64,000 nt of DNA, taken from positions 1 to 64,000 of the forward strand of contig CAZMDA010000004.1 in NCBI GenBank assembly GCA_964564865.1, read 5' to 3'. This document shows, piece after piece, positions 7,447-16,827 of the stretch. Every line of letters starts with the position of its first letter. The first letter of the stretch is position 1. Both the position numbers and the translations under genes were made by a program. Under the pieces are notes generated by a model that made no database searches, had not been told where the DNA came from, and worked only from the letters and a program-made list of their open reading frames with translations. The stretch is from RBG-16-66-20 sp964564865 (GTDB lineage Bacteria; Pseudomonadota; Gammaproteobacteria; Burkholderiales; SG8-39).

Positions 7447-8460
7447 GTGAACATCACCGTTGCCGTGGATTGCATGGGGGGCGACCACGGCCCCCATGTG
7501 ACGGTGCCCGCCGCGCTGCAGTTCGCGCGCGCGCAGGCCGGCGTCTCGGTCATCCTGGTGGGCCAGGGCGTCGCCATCGAACGCGAACTCTCGGCGCGCG
7601 GGGCGCAGCCCGACGCCCGGCTGCGGGTGCAGCATGCGGCCGAGGTGGTGGCGATGGACGAGCCCCCGGTGCAGGCGCTGCGCTTCAAGAAGCACTCCTC
7701 GATGCGGGTCGCGATCAACCTGGTGAAGAGCGGCGAGGCGCATGCCTGCGTCAGCGCCGGCAACACCGGCGCCCTGATGGCCATCTCGCGCTTCGTGCTG
7801 AAGACCCTGCCCGGGATCGACCGCCCGGCGATCGCCACCGTGCTGCCCAACATGCGCGGCGGCTTCACCACGGTGCTGGACCTCGGCGCGAACGTGGACT
7901 GCACCCCGGAGCAGCTGACGCAGTTCGGCCTCATGGGCGCGATGCTGGTGGCCGCCACCGAGCACAACGAGCGGCCCAGCGTCGGCCTGCTCAACATCGG
8001 CATCGAGGACATCAAGGGCAACGAGACCGTGAAGCGCGCCGCCGAGCTGCTGCGCGCGAGCGGCCTCAACTTCTACGGCAACGTCGAGGGCGACGACATC
8101 TTCAAGGGCACCACCGACGTGGTGGTCTGCGACGGCTTCGTCGGCAACTCGGTGCTCAAGGCCTCGGAGGGCGTGGCGAAGATGATCGTGGCGTTCCTGA
8201 AGCAGGAGTTCTCGCGCAACGCGCTGCGCAAGCTCTCGGCGCTGGCGGCGATGCCGGTGCTCAACGCCATGAAGGCGCGCATGGACCCGGGCCGCTACAA
8301 CGGCGCCAGCCTGCTCGGCCTGCGCGGCATCGTCATCAAGAGCCACGGCTCGGCCGACGCCTATGCCTTCGGCCAGGCGCTGGCGCGGGCCGCGGACGAG
8401 GTGCGCAACGACGTCGTCGCGCGCATCACCCATCGCCTGGCGCAACCGGGGGCCGCATGA
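7447..8460 (+). CDS. plsX: Phosphate acyltransferase PlsX
   Basis: Makes acyl-phosphate from acyl-ACP, the acyl donor for PlsY at the first step of phospholipid synthesis. The 337-aa protein from GTG 7447 starts MNITVAVDCMGGDHGP, the family hallmark, with VSAGNTGALMA and DGFVGNSVLKASEG further on. It is peripheral to the membrane, with no TM segment. The stop overlaps the fabH ATG (ATGA). Gene order rpmF-plsX-fabH-fabD-fabG-acpP-fabF is that of the standard proteobacterial cluster. Confidence 0.97.
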   Translation: MNITVAVDCMGGDHGPHVTVPAALQFARAQAGVSVILVGQGVAIERELSARGAQPDARLRVQHAAEVVAMDEPPVQALRFKKHSSMRVAINLVKSGEAHACVSAGNTGALMAISRFVLKTLPGIDRPAIATVLPNMRGGFTTVLDLGANVDCTPEQLTQFGLMGAMLVAATEHNERPSVGLLNIGIEDIKGNETVKRAAELLRASGLNFYGNVEGDDIFKGTTDVVVCDGFVGNSVLKASEGVAKMIVAFLKQEFSRNALRKLSALAAMPVLNAMKARMDPGRYNGASLLGLRGIVIKSHGSADAYAFGQALARAADEVRNDVVARITHRLAQPGAA

Positions 8461-9422
8461 GCCGGATCCATTCCCGCATCGCCGGCACCGGCAGCTACCT
8501 GCCGCCGCGCGTCATGACCAACGCCGAGTTCGCGCAGCGCCTGGAGACCAGCGACGAGTGGATCCAGGAACGCACCGGCATCCGGCAGCGGCACATCGCC
8601 GACGAATCCCAGGCATCGAGCGACCTGGCGCTGGAGGCGAGCCGCCGCGCCATCGAGGCCGCCGGGCTGCCGGCCTCGGCCATCGACCTCATCATCGTCG
8701 CCACCTCCACGCCGGACTACGTCTTCCCCAGCACCGCCTGCCTGCTGCAGGCGAAGCTGGGCGTCTCCAACTGCCCGGCCTTCGACGTGCAGGCGGTGTG
8801 CAGTGGGTTCGTCTACGGCCTCGCGACCGCCGATAACTTCATCCGCGCCGGCTCGGCGAAGCACGCTCTCGTGGTCGGCGCCGAAGTGTTCTCCCGCATC
8901 CTGGACTGGAACGACCGCGGGACCTGCGTGCTGTTCGGCGACGGCGCCGGCGCGGTGGTGCTCTCGGCCGCGGACCAGCCGGGCATCCACGCCTCGGTCC
9001 TGCGCGCCGACGGCCGCCATGCCGGCATCCTGTCGGTGCCGGGCAACGTCTGCGGCGGCAGGATCGTCGGTTCGCCCTTCCTGCAGATGCAGGGCAACCA
9101 GGTGTTCAAGTTCGCGGTCAAGGTGCTGGACGAGGTGGCGCACGAGGTGCTGGCGGCTGCGGGCATGCAGGTGGCGGACGTGGACTGGCTGATTCCGCAC
9201 CAGGCCAACGTGCGCATCCTGGAAGCGACGGCGAAGAAGCTGGGCCTGCCGCGCGAGAAGCTGGTGGTGACGGTGGATCACCATGGCAACACGTCGGCGG
9301 CCTCGGTGCCGCTGGCGCTGGACGAGTACGTGCGGGCGGGCAGGATCCGTCCCGGCCACCGGGTGATGCTGCAGGGCGTGGGCGGCGGCTTCACCTGGGG
9401 CGCGACACTGGTCACGATGTAG
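8457..9422 (+). CDS. fabH: 3-oxoacyl-ACP synthase III (KAS III)
   Basis: Condenses acetyl-CoA with malonyl-ACP to start fatty-acid synthesis. From ATG 8457 (overlapping the plsX stop) the product is 321 aa, starting MSRIHSRIAGTGSYLPPRV. The Cys-His-Asn catalytic triad is visible: AVCSGFVYG (Cys near 113), IPHQAN (His) and HHGNTSAAS (Asn). The C-terminal GVGGGFTWGATLV block is also typical. A longer open frame upstream overlaps plsX and is not used. Confidence 0.97.
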   Translation: MSRIHSRIAGTGSYLPPRVMTNAEFAQRLETSDEWIQERTGIRQRHIADESQASSDLALEASRRAIEAAGLPASAIDLIIVATSTPDYVFPSTACLLQAKLGVSNCPAFDVQAVCSGFVYGLATADNFIRAGSAKHALVVGAEVFSRILDWNDRGTCVLFGDGAGAVVLSAADQPGIHASVLRADGRHAGILSVPGNVCGGRIVGSPFLQMQGNQVFKFAVKVLDEVAHEVLAAAGMQVADVDWLIPHQANVRILEATAKKLGLPREKLVVTVDHHGNTSAASVPLALDEYVRAGRIRPGHRVMLQGVGGGFTWGATLVTM

Positions 9423-9431
9423 GGGAGCGCG

Positions 9432-10367
9432 ATGAAGCTGGCGATGGTGTTTCCGGGGCAGGGTTCCCAGGCGGTCGGGATGCTCAAGGCCTATGACGGC
9501 TTGCCCGGCGTGGACGAGGTGCGCGCCGAAGCCGGCGCGGCGCTGGGCGCGGATTTCCTCAAGCTGCTGGATGAAGGTCCGGCGGAGCAGCTCAACCTGA
9601 CCGTCAACACGCAGCCGGCCATGGTGACGGCCGCGATCGCGGCCTACCGGGCCTGGCGCGCGCTGGGCGGCGCCGAGCCCGCCATGGTCGCGGGCCACAG
9701 CCTGGGCGAGTACTCCGCGCTCGTGGCTGCCGGCGCGTTGCGCTTCGCCGACGCACTGCCGCTGGTCCGCTTCCGCGCGCAATCCATGCAGCAGGCGGTG
9801 CCGGAAGGCCAGGGCGCGATGGCCGCGATCCTCGGCCTGGAGGACGACGCGGCGCGCGCCGCCTGCGCCGAAGCGGCGCAGGGCGAGGTGGTCGAGGCGG
9901 TCAACTTCAACGCCCCGGGCCAGGTGGTGATCGCCGGGCACAAGGCGGCGGTGGCGCGCGCCATCGAGGCCTGCAAGGCGAAGGGCGCCAAGCGCGCCAT
10001 GCCGCTGCCGGTGAGCGCGCCGTTCCATTCTTCGCTGCTCAGGCCCGCGGGCGAGAAGCTGCAGGGCTACCTGAAGGATGTCGCGCTGGGCGTGCCCGCG
10101 GTACCGCTGGTCAACAACGTGGACGTGAAGGTCGAGTCCGACCCGCACCGGATCCGCGACGCGCTGGTGCGGCAGGCCTCCGCGCCGGTGCGCTGGGTCG
10201 AGGTCATCCGGGCGATGGCCGACCAGGGCGTCACGCACGTCGTGGAATGCGGTCCGGGCAAGGTGCTGGCGGGCCTGGTGAAGAGAATCGACGCGCGGGT
10301 GCAGGGCATCGCCGCGGCGGACCGCGCCTCGCTCGAGGCCGCGCTGGCGGCGGTGAAGGGGGGATGA
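9432..10367 (+). CDS. fabD: Malonyl-CoA:ACP transacylase
   Basis: Transfers malonyl from CoA to ACP to supply the elongation cycle. The 311-aa protein starts MKLAMVFPGQGSQAVGML. It carries the nucleophile motif GHSLGEYSALVA (Ser near residue 92), the catalytic His in PVSAPFHSSLL, and the GPGKVL C-terminal block. The ATG follows a GGGGAG ribosome binding site. Its end overlaps fabG by 4 bp. Confidence 0.97.
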   Translation: MKLAMVFPGQGSQAVGMLKAYDGLPGVDEVRAEAGAALGADFLKLLDEGPAEQLNLTVNTQPAMVTAAIAAYRAWRALGGAEPAMVAGHSLGEYSALVAAGALRFADALPLVRFRAQSMQQAVPEGQGAMAAILGLEDDAARAACAEAAQGEVVEAVNFNAPGQVVIAGHKAAVARAIEACKAKGAKRAMPLPVSAPFHSSLLRPAGEKLQGYLKDVALGVPAVPLVNNVDVKVESDPHRIRDALVRQASAPVRWVEVIRAMADQGVTHVVECGPGKVLAGLVKRIDARVQGIAAADRASLEAALAAVKGG

Positions 10368-11080
10368 GCATGCTCGAGGGCAGGGTCGCGCTGGTCACCG
10401 GCGCCTCGCGCGGTATCGGCCGCGCCATCGCCGTGGAACTGGCGAAGCAGGGTGCCCGGGTGATCGGCACCGCTACCACCGCAGAGGGCGCCGGGAAGAT
10501 CACCGGGGACGGCCTCACCGGAAGGGCGCTCAACGTCACCAGCGCCGAGCAGTGCGAGGCACTGCTGAAGGAGCTGGGCGAGGTCCATGTCCTGGTCAAC
10601 AATGCCGGCATCACGCGCGACAACCTCGCGCTGCGCATGAAGGATGCGGAGTGGGACGAGGTGATGGACACCAACCTGAAGGCGGTGTTCCGCCTGTCGC
10701 GCGCGGTGATGCGCGGCATGATGAAGGCGCGCTGGGGCCGGATCATCAACATTACCTCGGTGGTGGGCGCCTCGGGGAACGCGGGGCAGGCCAACTACGC
10801 CGCCGCCAAGGCGGGCGTGGTCGGCATGACCAAGTCGCTGGCGCGCGAACTGGGCAGCCGCAACATCACGGTCAACTGCGTCGCGCCGGGGTTCATCGAC
10901 ACCGACATGACGCGCGCGCTGCCCGAGGCGCAGCGGGAAGCCCTGCTGGGCCAGATCCCGCTCGGTCGGCTGGGCGCGGCCGAGGACATCGCCGCCGCGG
11001 TGGCCTACCTCGCCTCGCCGGCCGCGGGCTACGTGACGGGCACGGTGCTGCACGTCAACGGCGGCATGTACATGGCCTGA
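10364..11080 (+). CDS. fabG: 3-oxoacyl-ACP reductase
   Basis: NADPH-dependent short-chain dehydrogenase that reduces 3-oxoacyl-ACP. The product is 238 aa from ATG 10364 (overlapping the fabD stop) or 236 aa from ATG 10370. Cofactor motif VTGASRGIGRA, NNAGITRDN, the catalytic Ser in ITSVVG and Tyr/Lys in YAAAKAG are all visible, as is the VAPGFIDTDMT block. A longer in-frame extension reaches back into fabD and is not used. Confidence 0.97.
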   Translation: MSMLEGRVALVTGASRGIGRAIAVELAKQGARVIGTATTAEGAGKITGDGLTGRALNVTSAEQCEALLKELGEVHVLVNNAGITRDNLALRMKDAEWDEVMDTNLKAVFRLSRAVMRGMMKARWGRIINITSVVGASGNAGQANYAAAKAGVVGMTKSLARELGSRNITVNCVAPGFIDTDMTRALPEAQREALLGQIPLGRLGAAEDIAAAVAYLASPAAGYVTGTVLHVNGGMYMA

Positions 11081-11133
11081 GGCAGGGGCCGATTCCGGTA
11101 AAATATCGCCTGCGAACAGGGAAGGAGCAAGGC

Positions 11134-11373
11134 ATGGAAAACATCGAACAACGCGTCAAGAAGATCATTGCCGAGCAGCTCGGCGTCAACGAGGCCGAGA
11201 TCAAGACCGAGTCGTCCTTCGTCGACGACCTGGGCGCCGACTCGCTCGACACCGTCGAGCTGGTGATGGCGCTGGAGGAGGAGTTCGAGACCGAGATCCC
11301 CGACGAGGACGCGGAGAAGATCACCACCGTCCAGCAGGCGATCGACTACGTGAAGTCGCACTCCAAGTCCTAG
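11134..11373 (+). CDS. acpP: Acyl carrier protein
   Basis: A 79-aa acidic carrier that holds growing acyl chains on 4'-phosphopantetheine. It starts MENIEQRVKKIIAEQLGV, and the modified serine lies in GADSLDTVEL. A strong ribosome binding site (GAAGGAG) precedes the ATG. A TAAAAT box at 11099-11104 could be the -10 of an extra promoter for this highly expressed gene, though no good -35 accompanies it. The activating synthase gene acpS lies about 11.5 kb downstream. Confidence 0.98.
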   Translation: MENIEQRVKKIIAEQLGVNEAEIKTESSFVDDLGADSLDTVELVMALEEEFETEIPDEDAEKITTVQQAIDYVKSHSKS

Positions 11374-11378
11374 GACAC

Positions 11379-12617
<1,239 letters not shown>

Positions 12618-12624
12618 CCCGCGC

Positions 12625-13086
12625 TTGAACGGCGCGCTTCCCGTCACGCTCACCCTGTCGCCCTCGCCGGGCCTCGCCTTGTGCATCGTGGCGGCCCACG
12701 CCGCGGCGGCGGCCTGCCTGTACCTGCTGCTGCCTGGAATGCCGGGCGCGGCGCTCGCCCTGCTGGTCTTGGCGCTCGGCGTGGCCGTCGCTCGGGACCG
12801 GGCGCTGCTCGCGGCAGGGTCCTCCGTGCGCCGCCTGGACCTGGCCGCCGGGGATGCGGCGACGCTGTACCTGCGCGACGGCCGGCGGGTGCCGGCAGCG
12901 GTGGGGGCCGGGCGGCTGGTCAGCCGCCTGTGCGTGACCTTGCCGTTGCGGGCCCCCGGGCGCCGCAGCCTGCTCGTCACCCCCGCCATGCTGGAACCGG
13001 AATCGTTCCGGCTCCTCAGGCTCTGGGCCCTCTGGGGCCGGGTTCCCGGACCGGGCGCCGTGGCGTCCCGGCAACTGCCGGCCTGA
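12625..13086 (+). CDS. YgfX-like small membrane protein (tentative)
   Basis: A 153-aa protein starting at TTG 12625, 7 bp after fabF. It has a hydrophobic hairpin of two membrane segments (about residues 18-55), then a short soluble beta-rich domain with LYLRDGRRVPAAVG. This layout (two TM helices, then about 80 residues) and the location just before rpoE match the YgfX-like proteins found there in betaproteobacteria. I do not see enough conserved sequence to be certain. No function is assigned. Confidence 0.55.
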   Translation: MNGALPVTLTLSPSPGLALCIVAAHAAAAACLYLLLPGMPGAALALLVLALGVAVARDRALLAAGSSVRRLDLAAGDAATLYLRDGRRVPAAVGAGRLVSRLCVTLPLRAPGRRSLLVTPAMLEPESFRLLRLWALWGRVPGPGAVASRQLPA

Positions 13087-13106
13087 GCGGGCCACGGCCA
13101 TGTCCC

Positions 13107-13132
13107 GAACTATTTGCAAACCGGCGTGTCTG
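13107..13132 (+). promoter_or_regulatory. Candidate sigma-E-type promoter upstream of rpoE
   Basis: GAACT (13107-13111) and TCTG (13129-13132) are separated by 17 bp. This is the same geometry as the E. coli rpoE P2 promoter recognised by sigma-E itself, so the operon is probably autoregulated. It lies 35 bp before the rpoE ATG. Confidence 0.6.
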
Positions 13133-13166
13133 TGGCACATAGGCATCGCTGGCGTCGGGAGTGACG

Positions 13167-13772
13167 ATGGCCCAGACTGACCGGGACATCGACCAGGCGC
13201 TGGTCGTGAGGGCGCAGCAGGGCGACAAGCGCGCCTTCGAGTTGCTGGTGGTGAAGTACCAGAGGAAGCTGGCCAGGCTGCTGTCGCGCCTGATCCGCGA
13301 CCCCGCTGAAGTCGAGGATGTCGCGCAGGAGGCGTTCATCAAGGCCTACCGCGCCCTGCCCAGCTTCCGCGGCGATAGCGCCTTCTACACCTGGCTCTAT
13401 CGGATCGGGATCAACACCGCCAAGAACTACCTGATGGCGATGGGCCGCCGGGCGCCGACCTCCACGGAAGTGGAGGCGGAGGAGGCGGAAGGGTACGAGG
13501 AAGGCGAGCAGTTGCGCGACATCAACACGCCGGAGAGCCTGGCGCTGTCGCGCGAGATCGGGGCGACCGTGAACGCCGCGATCGACGGGCTGCCCGAGGA
13601 GCTGCGCACGGCGATCCAGCTGCGCGAGCTCGAGGGCATGAGCTACGAGGACATTGCGCGCATCATGGATTGCCCGATCGGTACCGTGCGGTCGCGGATC
13701 TTCAGGGCGCGCGAGGCGATCTCGGACAAGCTCAAGCCCCTGCTCGACACGGCGAAGGACAAGCGATGGTGA
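13167..13772 (+). CDS. rpoE: ECF RNA polymerase sigma factor RpoE (sigma-E)
   Basis: Alternative sigma factor for the envelope-stress response. The 201-aa protein from ATG 13167 has region 2 (ELLVVKYQRKLARLL, VEDVAQEAFIKAYRAL, FYTWLYRIGINTAKN) and region 4 (LPEELRTAIQLRELEGMSYEDIA, CPIGTVRSRIFRARE). A GTG lies two codons upstream, but the GGGAG ribosome binding site is correctly spaced only for the ATG. It heads the rpoE-rseA-rseB-degP operon behind a sigma-E-like promoter. Confidence 0.96.
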   Translation: MAQTDRDIDQALVVRAQQGDKRAFELLVVKYQRKLARLLSRLIRDPAEVEDVAQEAFIKAYRALPSFRGDSAFYTWLYRIGINTAKNYLMAMGRRAPTSTEVEAEEAEGYEEGEQLRDINTPESLALSREIGATVNAAIDGLPEELRTAIQLRELEGMSYEDIARIMDCPIGTVRSRIFRAREAISDKLKPLLDTAKDKRW

Positions 13773-13785
13773 AGCGGGTGAAACG

Positions 13786-14322
13786 ATGACGATGCAGAGA
13801 ATCTCCGAGCTGGCCGACGGCGAGCTCGACGGCCATGAGGCCGCCGGCGCCTACGCGGCCCTGAAGTCGGGCGGCGAGGCCCTCGAGGCCTGGCGCCGGT
13901 ACCACCTCATCAGCGACGCGATGCGCGACACCGGGCTGCTCTCGGCCGGGTTCGCCGACCGGGTGGCCGCCCGGCTGGCCTCGGAACCCACGGTGCTCGC
14001 GCCCAAGGCCCTGGCCGCGCCGGCGCGCCGCGGCCTGCCCTGGTACGCGACCCGGGTCGCCGCCGGGATCGCGGCGGTCGGCTTCGTCGGCCTGGTCGCC
14101 AATTCCATGCTTGACCAGGGATCCGGACCAGCGCCGCTGGCGCAGCAACCCAAGCCGGCTGCAGCTGTGGCGGAATCCGCCCCGGCCGTCGTGCCCGCTT
14201 CGGATTCCGCGAAGGATTACATGCAGGCGCACCAGGGCTACTCGCCGCGCAATGCGCTGCAGGGCTACGTCGACACCCGCCAGGTGCAGACCGTTTCGGG
14301 AAGGGCCCCCCGGCAGCCATGA
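13786..14322 (+). CDS. rseA: Anti-sigma-E factor RseA
   Basis: Inner-membrane anti-sigma factor that holds sigma-E until regulated proteolysis. From ATG 13786 the product is 178 aa. The N-terminal sigma-binding domain includes ISELADGELDGHE and WRRYHLISDAMRD. One membrane helix lies at about residues 84-105 (VAAGIAAVGFVGLVANSML), and a Pro/Ala-rich periplasmic tail ends the protein. Its stop overlaps the rseB ATG (ATGA). Confidence 0.92.
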   Translation: MTMQRISELADGELDGHEAAGAYAALKSGGEALEAWRRYHLISDAMRDTGLLSAGFADRVAARLASEPTVLAPKALAAPARRGLPWYATRVAAGIAAVGFVGLVANSMLDQGSGPAPLAQQPKPAAAVAESAPAVVPASDSAKDYMQAHQGYSPRNALQGYVDTRQVQTVSGRAPRQP

Positions 14323-15284
14323 GGCGCGCCATCGGTGCACTCGTCGCGGCCGCCGCCTTCGCCGGCGCCGCCCAGGCGCAGGCGCCGGCCGCGGACGGCG
14401 TGAGCCTGCTGGGCCGCATCTACCAGGCCACCGAGAAGCTGTCCTACAGCGGCACCTTCGTCTACCAGCAGGGCGACCGGGTCGAGACCTCGCGCATCAG
14501 CCGCGCCAGCGGCCCGGGCGGGGAACTGGAGAAGATCGAGGTGCTGGACGGGCCGCGGCGCGAGATCCTGCGCACGCGCGACACCATCAAGTGCTTCCTG
14601 CCGGACACCCAGACCATCAAGGTGGAGCGGCGCGTCGACCAGCGCGCCTTCCCCGCGATGCTGCCGGAGAAGTTCGCCGAGCTGGCCCAGCACTACACCG
14701 TGTCGCGCGGCGAACCGGCCCGCATCGCCGGCTACGACTGCGAATCCGTGGTGCTGACGCCGAAGGATGACCTGCGCTACGGCTACAAGCTGTGGGCCGA
14801 CACCGCGACCGGAATGCTGCTGCGCGCGCGCACCTTCAACGCCCGGGGCGAGACCGTGGAGCAGTTCAGCTTCACGCAGCTCTCGATCGGCAACGTGCCG
14901 CGCGAGCGGCTCAAGCCCCTGCGCGCAGCGCGCAACTGGCGCGTCGAGCACGCGTCGCTGGCGCCGGCCAACCTCGCCGGCGCGGGCTGGACCCTGGGCG
15001 CGGAGCTGCCGGGGTTCCGCAAGGTGTTCGAGCTGACGCGGCGGCTGGGCGAGTCCAGGCCGGTGAACCAGGTGGTGTACTCGGACGGTCTGGCGGCGGT
15101 GTCTGTGTTCATCGAGCCGCTCGCGGGCCGCGCCGAGGCGGTCCGCCCGGGCCTGTCCAACCTGGGCGCGGCGAACCTGTACACCCGCGAGGTGGCCAAC
15201 CACCTCGTGACCGTCGTCGGCGAGGCGCCGGCGGCGAGCCTGCAGCGCATCGGCAACACCGTCGAGTACCGCCAGCCGCGGTAA
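14319..15284 (+). CDS. rseB: Sigma-E regulatory protein RseB/MucB
   Basis: Periplasmic protein that shields RseA from DegS-type cleavage and senses lipoprotein or LPS stress. The 321-aa protein has a signal peptide (cleavage probably near AAQAQA), then the MucB/RseB N-terminal lipid-binding fold (GTFVYQQGDRVETSRI, KIEVLDGPRREILR). A C-terminal domain follows, including VYSDGLAAVSVFIEP. Overlaps rseA by 4 bp and is followed by degP, the order seen for mucB-mucD in Pseudomonas. Confidence 0.94.
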   Translation: MRRAIGALVAAAAFAGAAQAQAPAADGVSLLGRIYQATEKLSYSGTFVYQQGDRVETSRISRASGPGGELEKIEVLDGPRREILRTRDTIKCFLPDTQTIKVERRVDQRAFPAMLPEKFAELAQHYTVSRGEPARIAGYDCESVVLTPKDDLRYGYKLWADTATGMLLRARTFNARGETVEQFSFTQLSIGNVPRERLKPLRAARNWRVEHASLAPANLAGAGWTLGAELPGFRKVFELTRRLGESRPVNQVVYSDGLAAVSVFIEPLAGRAEAVRPGLSNLGAANLYTREVANHLVTVVGEAPAASLQRIGNTVEYRQPR

Positions 15285-15321
15285 CCCCCCTCCCGCACCG
15301 CCTGAATCACCGAGGATCGAG

Positions 15322-16752
15322 ATGAGCGTGCTCAAGAACTGGACCGCAGTGCTGTTGCTGGCGTTCGCCTCCGGCGCCGCCGCGCAGGGCCGGGACCTGC
15401 CGGACTTCACCCGCCTGGTCGAGGACCAGGGCGCCGCGGTGGTCAACATCAGCACCACCCAGGCGGTGCGCCGGCCGGCGCTGCCGCAGATCCCGAACAT
15501 GGATGATGACGAGGTGCAGGAGTTCTTCCGCCGCTTCATCCCGCGCCAGCAGCCCGGGCCGCAGCAGGGCCCGCGGCCGGAGAGCCGTTCCCTGGGCTCG
15601 GGCTTCATCATCAGCGGCGACGGCTACATCCTCACCAACGCGCACGTGGTGGACGGCGCCGAGGAGATCACGGTCAAGTTCACCGACAAGCGCGAGTTCA
15701 AGGCCCGCGTCGTCGGCACCGACCGGCGCACCGACGTGGCGCTGATCAAGATCGAGCCCGCCGGCGCGCTGCCGACGGTCAAGTTCGGCGACCCGAACCG
15801 CCTCAAGGTCGGCGAATGGGTGCTGGCCATCGGCTCGCCGTTCGGCTTCGAGAACACGGTGACCGCGGGCATCGTCTCGGCCAAGGGCCGCTCGCTGCCG
15901 CAGGAGAACTTCGTGCCGTTCATCCAGACCGACGTCGCCATCAACCCGGGCAACTCGGGCGGGCCGCTGTTCAACATGCGCGGCGAGGTGGTGGGGATCA
16001 ACTCCCAGATCTACAGCCGCACCGGCGGCTTCATGGGCCTGTCGTTCGCCATCCCGATCGACGTCGCCATGGACATCCAGAAGCAGCTGCGCGAGTCCGG
16101 GCGCGTGTCGCGCGGGCGCATCGGCGTGGTCATCCAGGAGGTCTCCCGGGACCTCGCCACCTCCTTCGGCCTGGACCGGCCGCGCGGCGCGCTGGTCAAC
16201 TCGGTGGAGAAGGGCAGCCCGGCGGACAAGGCCGGCGTGCAGGCGACCGACATCATCGTCAAGTTCGACGGCAAGGCGGTGGAAGCCTCCGGCGACCTGC
16301 CGCGCATCGTGGGCGGGACGCGTCCCGGGTCGAAGGCGGAGGTCGAGGTCTGGCGCAAGGGCGCCACGCGCACCCTGTCGCTGACCGTGGGCGAGCTGCA
16401 GGAGGAACGGGTTGCGGCGCGCGACAAGCCGCGCGCCCAGAAGCCGGAGGCCGTGGCGGCCAACCGGCTCGGGCTGGTGGTCGCCGAGCTCTCGGCCAAG
16501 CAGAAGGAGGACCTCAAGCTGCAGCACGGACTGGTGGTGACCGAAGTGAAGGCGGAGGCGCGCGCCGAGGTCCGCCGCGGCGACGTGCTGCTCACGCTGG
16601 TGCACAAGGGCCAGCACACCGACCTCAAGTCGGTGGAGCAGCTGAACAAGCTGCTGGGCGGCCTGGACAAGAACGCGGTCATCACGCTGCAGGTGCGGCG
16701 CGGCGAATCCGTGGCGTTCGTCACGGTGAACGGGCTCACCGACAAGGGCTGA
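15322..16752 (+). CDS. degP: DegP/MucD-type periplasmic serine protease
   Basis: Periplasmic HtrA-family protease and chaperone that clears misfolded envelope proteins. The 476-aa precursor has a signal peptide ending near GAAAQG. The trypsin-like triad is visible: ILTNAHVVDGA (His), RRTDVALIKI (Asp) and NPGNSGGPLF (Ser). Two PDZ domains follow (about residues 270-355 and 385-470). The ATG is preceded by GAGGATCGAG. It is the last gene of the rpoE operon, and a hairpin-type terminator lies 33 bp after its stop. Confidence 0.95.
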   Translation: MSVLKNWTAVLLLAFASGAAAQGRDLPDFTRLVEDQGAAVVNISTTQAVRRPALPQIPNMDDDEVQEFFRRFIPRQQPGPQQGPRPESRSLGSGFIISGDGYILTNAHVVDGAEEITVKFTDKREFKARVVGTDRRTDVALIKIEPAGALPTVKFGDPNRLKVGEWVLAIGSPFGFENTVTAGIVSAKGRSLPQENFVPFIQTDVAINPGNSGGPLFNMRGEVVGINSQIYSRTGGFMGLSFAIPIDVAMDIQKQLRESGRVSRGRIGVVIQEVSRDLATSFGLDRPRGALVNSVEKGSPADKAGVQATDIIVKFDGKAVEASGDLPRIVGGTRPGSKAEVEVWRKGATRTLSLTVGELQEERVAARDKPRAQKPEAVAANRLGLVVAELSAKQKEDLKLQHGLVVTEVKAEARAEVRRGDVLLTLVHKGQHTDLKSVEQLNKLLGGLDKNAVITLQVRRGESVAFVTVNGLTDKG

Positions 16753-16784
16753 GCCCCTTTTTGCTGTAAAATCGCGGCTTTACG

Positions 16785-16812
16785 GAGGGTGCCTGGGGCA
16801 CCCTCTTTGCTT
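16785..16812 (+). terminator. Hairpin terminator between degP and lepA
   Basis: A perfect 9-bp stem GAGGGTGCC/GGCACCCTC with a 3-nt loop (16785-16805) is followed by the short T-rich run TTTGCTTG. It should end, at least partly, the rpoE-degP transcript before lepA. A TAAAAT box just upstream (16767-16772) might be a lepA -10, in which case the hairpin would lie in the lepA leader as an attenuator. Confidence 0.65.
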
Positions 16813-16827
16813 GTAGCCCAGAGCCGC

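Noticed and set aside
16789..16827. Upstream lepA start giving 13 extra residues
   Set aside because: The extension runs through a terminator-like hairpin, and LepA proteins begin directly before the RNFSIIAHIDHGKS block.
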